Source: Apus apus
Taxonomy: Eukaryota; Chordata; Aves; Apodiformes; Apodidae
Length of the DNA: 64,000 nucleotides
Assembly (NCBI RefSeq): GCF_020740795.1
Contig: NC_067286.1
Span: forward strand, 16,744,350 to 16,808,349
Direction of reading: 5' to 3'
Positions 55,301 through 64,000 of this stretch are shown here, in pieces; within the stretch, counting starts at the first letter, position 1; each line of letters opens with the position of its first letter. Both the position numbers and the translations under genes were made by a program. The notes beneath the pieces were generated by a model, which was not told where the DNA came from, did no database searches, and worked only from the letters and a program-made list of their open reading frames with translations.

Positions 55301-58300
55301 GTGTGCCAAGGTGCTTAAAGCAGAAGGTGCTTTCAGCTCTGAGACCCTGGTCAGCTCTCAGACTGGCAGGGTGGTGAAATGGGATAGCTTTAGAAAGCAG
55401 CATGCTGGGGAGCTCCATCCTCAGCATGGGCAAAGGCAGCAATTAAATGGCTGGCTGGTCATGGATAACGTTTGGTCTTAGCTTTTGTAGGCTTCAAAAT
55501 GAAAGCTCGTGTTTATACTAAAGGGAAAAAAACATATAAATAATGTTTAAATCACAAGTCTAAGAGAAGGAGATACTGGCCTTGTAGTCTAGGCTCTGGC
55601 TAAATTCCCTTCCCTGCTGTCCCCATTGGCTTTTTCTGGCCGTATCTCTAGACTGACCACCACAGCTGCAGTCAGAAAGTTTTCTGGGAATGGCCAGTGT
55701 GCAAATCCTTAAATGCAGCTGGGTTGCTTTGGTAGAAGAAGGCTAGGAGACAATTGCGTTTGCAGTCACAGCCCATCCAAAGCTGCTGGGATAACATAAC
55801 ATCAGGTGGGGGGGCGTGAAGGACCACTTTTGCTTGGCTCAGTTGCAACCAGAGGAGCCAATCTGCTCTTAGGGCTGCTTGGGAAAGACTCACTTGCAGC
55901 TGGGTATGACTTGTTCCCTATCCTTTCATCCCTGTGTTCTTGTCTGTGGCTTGAGCGTGAGCAGCCCCTGTGCTGCCAGCTACGTACCCAAGGCTGACCA
56001 ACTCCATGCCAGCACTGCCACGTGCCTCCACGCCACATCCCTTGGCCAGGGTGAATGCACCATCTGGCGTTTTGTTGAAGGACAGTCCTGGTCCTTCATC
56101 CACATCCTCCAGTGGAAAACGCCTTCTGGAGTGGGGGCTGCAGATGCAGAGGGCAAATGGGAAGTGCGAGGAGGCAAGCAGGTGCTGCTCGGCTGTGTGC
56201 AGCTCCTTGCAGGGCTCCCCACCACGCTGCTTCCAGCCTATGGGAATTGAAAGGAGACTGCGGCATAGAAAGGAGGAGGGGAAAAAAAAATCCTGAGATC
56301 AGCGAGCAGCTGGGTTTGAAACCCTGGAAAAGGTGCAGTGGCTGCCTCCTGGTGATGTGCTGTGGGAAGAAGGGGAGGCTGCCCTTTCCCCTCTTCTTGA
56401 AGGGAAGACTGGAAGAGAGGGACACCTCACCCCTTCATGGAGGAGGTGACCGGGGTGTCTTGTCCCAGGGGGAGAATGTCTGTGGTGTGTATGGAGCTGA
56501 GATACCGGGATGTGAGATCAGCATGGATGAGGCTGGGGAAGGGAGACCTCTGTCTACCCTGGGAAAAACCCCTGTGGGGGGGTAGAGCAGGGCAGCAGGT
56601 TGCATTGGCATCTCCCCTACATCTTCATGCAGCTGGGACTAGGGAGATGTTGTTCCTTCCGCCCTTGAGATTCACTGCAGAAAGGTGAGTGAGCAGACTT
56701 TGCATCTAGGTTAGTGGATGTGGTTAGTGGTGTTTCTCGTCTTCATTTTAAGGAGAAAAAGGGAAAAAAACCCATACTGTTTTTCCATCATCAAGCAGAG
56801 AAATCTTTTGTGCTGCTTTTTTAAAGGGACCTTGAGTAGCTGCTAAGAAATCATCAGCAGTTACATCACCTCCAAAGCTGCTACTGCAGGCACCTAACAG
56901 CTTTGTCCCACTGCCACCCTGCCGGGATCATTAGTGCTCCAAATTCCTCGCCCTTGGAGAAAGCCTGCATCTCTTGCTGGGAGGGAGAAGCCACTACGCA
57001 GTTTTTGATGCTATGAGTGGCACAAGATCAGTAGATGAGCTGAGGTTCACAGCAGATGGGACAGAGCAGGGGGACACATCCTGGAGTTTCCTAACCACAT
57101 CTCATTTGCTAAACTCGGTGCCTCAGCCCATGCAGGACCTAAGCATCTTTCAGGAGTGAGCTGAAGGTGCTGCAGTAGCATCGCCTCCGGCCGGAGACAC
57201 AGCCGTTGCCTGGCAGCTGCGGGTTTCCAGGGAAACCAGAGGTGATAACTTGTTAATGAGCCCTGCGTCCCTGATTGCTGCTGCAAAATAATAATAATTA
57301 GTAATAGGCCCGTGATTTAGGAATTCCTCAAACAGCGTGAGCCTGCCAAGGGGAGTCTGCTAAGTGCTGAAGCACTTGAAAGAAGTGAGGGGATGGGGAG
57401 GGAAAAAAAGGGTGGAGGACTTGGCAAAAGTGCCATGTTTTACATCTTAATAAGTGTCTGGAGAACTGAGGGCCAGTGGGGTCCAGTCAGCATCCCAGTG
57501 GTAAGCCTGGGGCTGGTGACAAGGCTGACCTGGATGGATGAAGGAGTCCTGGCCAGGCAGCATTTCAGACATGGATATTTCTCCAGGTGGGCTGCAGGAG
57601 AAATAGCCAGATCACTTAGCTCAGTGTTGCTGGGTCCCTGGTGGAGACTGCAGTTCTTCAGTAATGGCTGCTTTTGTGGGTTACTGGAGACAAACAAGCA
57701 GATGTTTCTCTGTGGTGCTCTTATCTGTTGGTAAAATCAAGGTGGAGATGCCACCAGAAGAGCATACTTCTGGGATGAGCATCACAGGAAGCATGTTGTA
57801 GACCCAGTCTCGCATGATGGAAACAGGTTCACGGGGTCAGACCTGCATCCTGCACCAAAGCTGGCCTGCCTGAGGCAGTGAGCAGAGCAGCTCCTTGACT
57901 GGACCACGTGTGGAGGGTAGAGCTTGCCAGGACATAATCACAAACTTAGTGCAAAGAGTGGGCATGCTGGTTAGTGAGGTTTATGGTTGCTACAGAGACA
58001 AGCTGGCCTTCCAGTTGATGTCTCCAGAGCAAGAGAAAACAGATCTGTACCCTTCCCATACCATGACTCTCATCTGTGGGTCTTGTGCAAGGGAAGTGGC
58101 CTCCACCTTGGTGACCTATGTTGAGCCAGCACAGGGATGAATTCCTGTGGTCTGTCGTATCCCACAGACTCAGGCTGGGACATGTTTCAGGATTTTTTGC
58201 TCTCTTGCCTGGCTTGACCAGAAGACAGTTATAGCCTGGATGAACACTTATCCTTAGTCTGGCTTGCTGCTCGCATCTGTCACACTCGTGACTCGTGTGG

Positions 58301-61239
58301 CCAGCACCTTTCTCCTAACACGTGTCCATGAAGGCGATGCTGGGGGCAGAGTCCTGACGAGCAGGCAGTTGGCTCAGCCTGTGTGTAAGCTCTGCCTGTC
58401 TTTCTGTCCCTCAGCTGAATCGTGGCTTCTCCTGCTTGACTGTCCCCATTCAGCTAAGCCTTGTGCCCGTCTCCTCATTACAGGCACTCCAGGGAGAGGT
58501 GGGATTAAAGGATTATGGTAATGTTCTTCAGGAACACTCAAGAAGATTAAGATGGCTTTAATAAACTGATAAGAGAAGGACATAGCTATGTTTCGGAAAC
58601 CCTAATTTAGGTTTGAGGTTAACATTTTCCTCTGGTCTCCTGTCACCATGGTGAGAAGATCTCTTGCTTCAACTGTTCCATGGCTGTGCCTGTTCCTTCA
58701 GTTTTCCTTTTGAACCATCTGAGCAGAAAGACACCTCTTCCTTCCTTCTCTGGTAGATTTCCCAGGTACAGAGGCGTTAGAGCTCCTTCTTCTCAGAGGC
58801 CATCTCACGCACAGCCTGTGAGGTACTGTGAAGGTCTCATAGGCTCTCCTGGTACCTGGGGTACCTGTTAGCTGGGGATGAATCCACCATCCCTTAGTCT
58901 GACTTCAAAATGTCCTGTAGTTGCTGGCAGAGAAGTGGCTCATCTGTCTTTGACCTGCCTGCACATACTCTTAGAGAAGTCCTTGTAACTTGGGTCTAAT
59001 GCCAAGGTTGCAGCACCCTATGACCATACTCAGTCATCTTTAACCCCCATAAAGGCTCCCAGAAAGAGGGGCAGAACAGACCAATTTTGCCCTGCCTTCC
59101 CCCATATCTTTTGGGTGGAGCTGGGAGTGGGACCTGGCTGATGTGTCAGACGTGTCTGCCACCAGGCCCACCTGGGCTCATTGAAGCGAACACTGACCTG
59201 GGAAACCTCCTCATGTGTCTTCTCCAATTTCTTCCACCCAAGCTCTTGGTTATCTGCCAGAACTTCACGCATGGAAGGCCTCTTCTGAACAGGTTTCTCT
59301 TGGAGCAGTTAGGCAATCAAGGATCTGTTATCTTTCTTACACCTCTCTATTTGTGTCTGAGACCCCCAGAGTTTATGCCTTGCTCATTATCTGGAGAGCA
59401 GATACCGTGTTATTCTCAGAGGTACTATGCAATGTGTACCCCCCTGTTGGATCACTCCTTCCTTCCACTCTAGTCTTTCACTCCCATCCCTCTGCTGCTA
59501 TATTATCCTCATCTGTTTTGTCTGCCAACTCTCTCCATTCCCTTTTTATTTCTTAGATGTAATTGGAAGAGCTGAGAAGAATTTGTAGCCTGGTGTCCTG
59601 ATTGGGAAGGGAAGCAGAAAGTGATTTGGGGAGTGGGGCGTGAAAGGAAGACGAAAGGGAAAAGCTGGCTAATTTGCATCCTTTCTGAGTGCCCTGGCTC
59701 TATAGCCAAGGTACAGCAGGGGGTCTTCTGGCAAGAGGGTAGCAACATAATGAGGTGTGTCATATCCCAGCAAGAGCCAGCCTCACTCTCCCTCAGACCC
59801 CCTAATTAGAACTGTTTCAATTTTTAAGCCCCCCTGGAGGAGTGCTAGGGGGAGGCGAGAGGAGCAGGGTTCCTGCAGCAGGGGGACTGTCAGCTGCCTG
59901 CTGAGGGGACAGCACTAATTGGAGTCATCACGAGGAGCCGCAGAGCTATACAAGCTTGCTGTGGGGCTGGGAACAGAGATGCTGTAGTGTTGCAGAGCTG
60001 CCAAAATGCTTTGTGCCAGGACGAGCCATCACTTTAGGGGATTTCCACACACCCCCCTCCCCATTTGAGTGAATGCATTGGCAGAGGCAACAAGGGTGTG
60101 AGACAGGGACAAGGGGGGATTGCATATCCTATTGTGGCCTTGTATTGGGAGCTTGGATCTTGAGGCTGAAGCCTGGAACATTTATTCTCTGCTTTGGGAG
60201 GCAGGTCTGGTAACCCAGAGAAGTTGAGGCTGTTAATGCTGGAGTCAGAGCCAGAGCAAAAGGTAGAACCTCCGTCCTCATATTCTGTGGCTTTCCATCC
60301 TTTTTCTGCAAGCTGGCTGTGTCCTCCAGGTTTGGTGACTGGTAACTGAGGTCCCTGTCATTTTACCTAGTAGTATGTCCTACCTAGGCATCTTTTTGGT
60401 GTCTTGAGCTATTTGCATTTATCTCAGATAAAGATGACTCGTAAGCCTTCTCTAGTCCGTGGACCAAATCCTGGCCCTGCAGAAGTCAATGAAAATCTTT
60501 ACACTGGCTTTTTCAGGCATGGTATTCATAGTCCTCTTAATTCATGTGCATTAAAGCTTCCATGCTACAGCTTGTGGGTTCTCTCTAAAACACCGTCTGG
60601 CAGGAACAAGAGGAGCCTGGTAATAACCCAGTCTTATTTTCTGAATGACTGCAGTGGCATTAAAACCTAATGCCATTAAAACATGCCTACAATGACATGT
60701 GCCATTAGAACCTAAGAAGACACCCTGAGCTGAATGCCCCTTAGTCTGCCTGTTACTTTTGCAGATGCCATGGGCTGGATGTGGAGGAAGCTTGTTCTTC
60801 TGGTAGCACTTCAGAGAGCACTAGGCTCACCCCCTCCTCAGTTTCTAAGATGGAGTCCAGATACGTACCCCTGTATACAAACCCCCCTTGAAAGTCTGTG
60901 CAAGTTAAATACTGGAAGGCAGTAGCCACTTTGGGACCATCTTGGTCCAAGTATGGACCATCTTGGCCCCTGGTATGTCCGCCTGTCAAAGACAGTGCAT
61001 CGAGGTGGGCCAGGTTGGCAAAAGGTGTCTGTGCAACAGGTGGCTCTGTAGATGCTCTGACCTGAAAGGCTCCTAAACAAGGTCTAAATGTGGTAAGAAC
61101 TGTAAAGAAGGTGATTAGGGAAAGGGTATGCATGGCCTCTTACTGTGCAAGTAGTAAGTGTCACCCAAAGGAGCTATTGGTTAGCAGACTTGGAGCAAAC
61201 CAGGGAAAGGACTTCATCATAGCTGGCAAACCATTCCCC

Positions 61240-61400
61240 TCCCTGCCAGTGGCCACTGTGCCTATTAAAAGCAGACATGGCTTCAAACAGCAATTAGACA
61301 AATTAATGGAAGAAAGATTCACTGAGGGCTATTAAATACAAAGAGAAAACCTCTGGTTTGAGCAGTCTGGAGCCATAGATGCCTGTGAGCTCAGAGAATA
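61240..61400 (+). mobile_element. Ancient CR1/L3-like relic, 3' end
   Basis: The frame ending at TAA 61333-61335 reads GFKQQLDKLMEERFTEGY. This resembles the conserved C-terminus of old reptile and bird CR1/L3 reverse transcriptases (FKxxLDKxMEDRxxxGY). The next 60 bp (AACCTCTGGTTTGAGCAGTC) resembles the 3' UTR of such elements. Limits are approximate, and subfamily cannot be told by eye. Confidence 0.5.
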
Positions 61401-61688
61401 TACCTAGAAAGTGTGGCTTGTTTACTCTTACAAAGTTCTGAAGACATCTTCTGAAGCTCTTGGGGACTTGGCCAAAGATAAGTGTTGTGTCCTGCCCACC
61501 TGACTGGTTGTCTTCTCCGTTCCTGTCTTTTCAGGTTCAGCACAATGAGTTGGCATCCTGGGTATTAGCAGTGTGAGGAGACCAGGATAGGTGCTGCCCT
61601 GCTCACCCCTTACACCTCACTTGTTCCTCTTGGGGAGACAGGTGCTGGCATCCCTGCCCTTCTGCCCCTTGCTTCCCACTCGCCGCAG

Positions 61689-61935
61689 AGGGGACAGGCC
61701 CGTTATGGCTGGGGATAGGTTCCCACGCAAGGTGATGGACCCAAAGAAGCTGGCCAGCCTCCTGAGGAACGGAGCAGAGGGCACACTGGTCATTGACAGC
61801 CGCTCCTTCGTGGAGTACAACTCCTGGCACGTCCTTAGCTCTGTCAACATCTGCTGCTCCAAGCTCGTCAAGAGGAGGCTCCAGCAGGACAAGGTATCCA
61901 TCACGGAGCTCATCCAGCCCGCTTCCAAGATGAAG
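61689..61935 (+). CDS. DUSP8: DUSP8 first coding exon (gene partial, runs off window)
   Basis: Dual-specificity phosphatase 8, which dephosphorylates Thr and Tyr of MAP kinases, chiefly JNK and p38. Acceptor CGCCGCAG|AG (61687-61688) leaves 16 nt of 5' UTR. The ATG is at 61705 and the exon encodes residues 1-77 in phase 0 before donor AAG|GTAGGG. MAGDRFPRKVMD at the start and NSWHVLSSVNICC identify DUSP8 rather than its paralogue DUSP16. The segment is the beginning of the rhodanese-like (CH2) domain (VIDSRSFVEYN, residues 29-39) and holds the basic kinase-interaction motif KLVKRRLQQ (53-61). The catalytic domain is beyond the window. The frame is open upstream to an ATG at 61591, but that part lies in the acceptor's pyrimidine tract and is not expected to be translated. 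Confidence 0.95.
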
Positions 61936-62267
61936 GTAGGGAATCTGGTCCTCACCTTTCCTGGTGCACGTTCACATTCTCTTCCTCAGTAGAAGGGGGC
62001 AGGCTGGGGGTGGGATTCAGACTGGCCTATGGGCTGTCTAAGCCTAGTATGTGCATTCTCCTCCACCATCCCTTGAGCCCAGTATCTGCTGGCATTTCTC
62101 TGGCACCCTTCGTAGAGCTGGAGCATGAGTTCATGCAGCCACAGCACTGTCCTTGGCAACCTGTTTGTTGCTCCCACCGCAGTGATGCAGCTCCCTGCTC
62201 CAGGAGCCCTCCCCCGGCAAGTCAAACAAGTATATTAGCCTTAGGACTTGTCGTATGCCAGCAAACA

Positions 62268-62282
62268 ACCCCCCCCCCCCCC
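62268..62282 (+). repeat. C15 homopolymer
   Basis: Fifteen consecutive C residues in the DUSP8 intron. A C12 run occurs near 62979-62990 inside the island. Confidence 0.9.
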
Positions 62283-62479
62283 AAGCCTTCCTAGAGCTGT
62301 AAGCTTAATCCCCTGCTAAAAACTCTTCCCCTCCCCTCTGTCATCTCTAACTCCATTCAGGACATGTAATCCTCCTCCCCTGTGACGCCAGAAGCTCTTA
62401 TCCGGTGTCATGGCATATTATCTCTCCCAGGCTCCTCTCTCTGTCGCTCCTGGTTAAATAATAGAGATGGCTCAGAGCC

Positions 62480-63180
62480 ACGGAACTGGGCTGGAGCCCC
62501 GGCCAGGACAGCGCCGGGTGCCCCGGGGTGCCATGTCCCGGCTCCTGCCGAGAGGGCAGCGCCGCGGGGCCGGGCTGCGGGACGAGCCGGAGGCTGCTTT
62601 GCCGCCGCAGCCCGCCCTCCCGCCGGCTCGCTTTTACCGTCCGTCCCCCCCGCCTCAGCCTTGTAATTTTATGGCAAAGCGAGGGTAATTCAGGCGATTA
62701 ATCAAATGCTGGGCCCAGCTGGAGCCATCTGCGACGCGTCCCCCCCCGGCGCCCCGCGCAGCCGCCGCATTGGCTGCCGGTGACATCAGCGCGGGATCAG
62801 GGGCTGGCAGCGGGGGGGCGGCCCCGCGCCAATCTGCTGCCGCGCTGCTCGGGGCGCCGCGAGTCGGGGGGGATTGCGGAGACTGATTCCTGAAAGGCTT
62901 TAGCTGCTCTTAAATCCCCCAGAGAATCAAGCAGAATAATCAGTTTTTCGCCAGCTCGGAGGGAGCGCGGGGCGGCCGCCCCCCCCCCCCGGCCAGGGTC
63001 ACCTCTGCGGCGGCCGCCGTCACGTGGAGCGGCAGCAGCGCGAGGGGGAGGAGGAGGAGGATGGGGAGGGGGGAAGCATGGAAGAGTTAACATCAGCTGA
63101 TGCTGCCCGCCTGCAAACCTGCAGCTTGGCAGCCGCAGAGGAGCAGCGGCTCCTCGGGATCGGCGGATCCGTTCTGCCCA
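62480..63180. promoter_or_regulatory. DUSP8: Intragenic CpG island, possible alternative DUSP8 promoter
   Basis: A second promoter-like CpG island begins about 0.55 kb inside the intron after the first DUSP8 coding exon. It carries a palindromic homeodomain-type site GATTAATC (62696-62703), a CCAAT-CRE module (62769-62792), a forward CCAAT (62829-62833) and an E-box GTCACGTGG (63019-63027). A downstream donor CACCT|GTGAGT (GT at 63611) could end an alternative first exon. It could equally start an antisense RNA. Expression is unproven. Confidence 0.5.
62769..62792. promoter_or_regulatory. CCAAT-CRE module, second copy
   Basis: ATTGGCTG and the CRE variant TGACATCA have the same 12-bp spacing as the module at 47205-47228, and 22 of 24 bases are identical. 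The two mismatches are G to C in the spacer and G to A at the CRE centre. Confidence 0.6.
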
Positions 63181-64000
63181 TCCCTGCTCTGTCCCCGTAG
63201 GAGGAGCAATCGCCTCTTCCTCACTCGTGGGTCACTGTGTAATGGTCCGGGTATCAGCTGGGACTGTATTCGGCTATCACCAGGGGTGCTAGAGCGGTGG
63301 AGAATTCACAGCTTTTTCCTTTTCTCTTTGGTATGGTTGAAATCTCTCCTGGCACACCCGCGGGCAGGAGGCACCGTGTCCCTCCTGCTGCTCTTCACAG
63401 CCCCTGCTGCACTCACCACTTGCGTGCTGGCCCTCCCAGTACACACTGCCTGGGAATTAATTAAGCTTCAAGGCACCCTTGTGAGGTTAAGCCACTTGCC
63501 CTGGGAAGTTGGAGGGGGGGTCCAGAGGGTCATGGCTGTGTGCTCCTCTGGCATAAAGCAGGGATGGTGGCCATCGGTCAGGGTGTCCGAGCCTTTTCAT
63601 GCACTCACCTGTGAGTTTGCATTTTGGGGTGATGAACTCTTCTCACCCCCTTTCTCTTTCCCCCTTGCCTCCAATTTCAGCTACTTAGGTCCTGGATGTA
63701 TTTTTGGACCCCTCAGAAATCAGTATGGTCTACTGTCTCAAAGTGCACAGACCCTCAGAGGGGGATGCTAAAAGCTGGTTTAGACCTCCTCTGTTACCCC
63801 TTGTATCATCTCCCTGCCTCCACCTGCCATTGCCGCCCAGCGCACAACCCACCCCCCAGTCCTGTTCTGCCCCTGGCTTCCCGCACCAGGGCTGGGGGAG
63901 ACAGTGGGGCAAAGCAGGGGGGGACAGGGGTCATGGCTGGTGTTGGGAGCAGATGGCAGGAAGGGTGACATCAGTGGCGCAATTGTCCGGCCCCATTATT

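Larger units (their letters stand above)
47892..61688 (+). other. DUSP8: Inferred DUSP8 5' intron
   Basis: About 13.8 kb separates the probable first exon from the first coding exon. It contains a candidate 72-nt untranslated exon at 48369-48440, an A/C-rich tract at 49.9 kb, a CR1 fragment at 52.2 kb and an ancient CR1 relic at 61.3 kb. Open frames are short and resemble no family. The extent depends on the first exon being correctly placed. Confidence 0.5.
61936..64000 (+). other. DUSP8: DUSP8 intron after first coding exon (continues beyond window)
   Basis: No further DUSP8 coding exon is recognisable before the window ends. The stretch holds a C15 run (62268-62282), a CpG island at 62.48-63.18 kb and ordinary sequence after it. 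Confidence 0.7.

Noticed and set aside
57895-58140. 81-codon open frame containing GCYRDKLAFQLMSPEQEK
   Set aside because: It looked protein-like at first, but no splice sites, no neighbouring exons and no recognised family.
61591-61704. In-frame upstream ATG for DUSP8
   Set aside because: The segment includes the acceptor pyrimidine tract, and known DUSP8 begins at MAGD, so the ATG at 61705 is preferred.

Overview
The window is nuclear DNA from a bird. The evidence is an aspartic protease gene whose nine exons translate almost exactly as avian cathepsin D, CR1 retrotransposon copies (the dominant bird LINE), vertebrate GT-AG introns, and CpG-island promoters. I cannot name the species. No prokaryotic, CRISPR or phage content is present.

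Three protein genes lie head to tail on the + strand: CTSD (coding 9062-22098, complete), IFITM10 (coding from about 30085 to 37254, first coding exon not found) and DUSP8 (first coding exon 61705-61935; the gene runs off the right edge). This is the CTSD-IFITM10-DUSP8 order of human 11p15.5. The KRTAP5 hair-keratin-associated cluster, which separates IFITM10 and DUSP8 in human, is missing.

Layout: 1-8650 is upstream intergenic DNA with a CR1 3' end at the left edge. 8650-9330 is the CTSD CpG-island promoter, with a CLEAR-type E-box. 9062-22098 is CTSD. 22099-28840 is its 3' flank, with a perfect 10-bp CLEAR palindrome at 22945. 28840-30084 is a GC-rich IFITM10 promoter region ending in a long pyrimidine tract. 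30085-37254 is IFITM10, with a poly(A) signal at 37981. 38000-46900 is intergenic, with an orphan CpG island at 41.1-41.5 kb. 46900-47900 is a CpG island with two perfect CREs and a CCAAT box, the probable DUSP8 promoter. 47.9-61.7 kb is the inferred long 5' intron. 61936-64000 is the next DUSP8 intron and holds a second promoter-like island at 62.5-63.2 kb.

The genes are neighbours, not a pathway. CTSD is a lysosomal protease, IFITM10 a small dispanin membrane protein, and DUSP8 a MAP-kinase phosphatase. I found no convincing undescribed system. The most distinctive observations are regulatory: a CCAAT-CRE module repeated at 22 of 24 bases in the two DUSP8 islands, CLEAR palindromes on both sides of CTSD, and a GGGAY-repeat G-quadruplex candidate beside the DUSP8 promoter. 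Exons are called from translation, splice sites and family knowledge only; untranslated exons and transcript ends are inferences.
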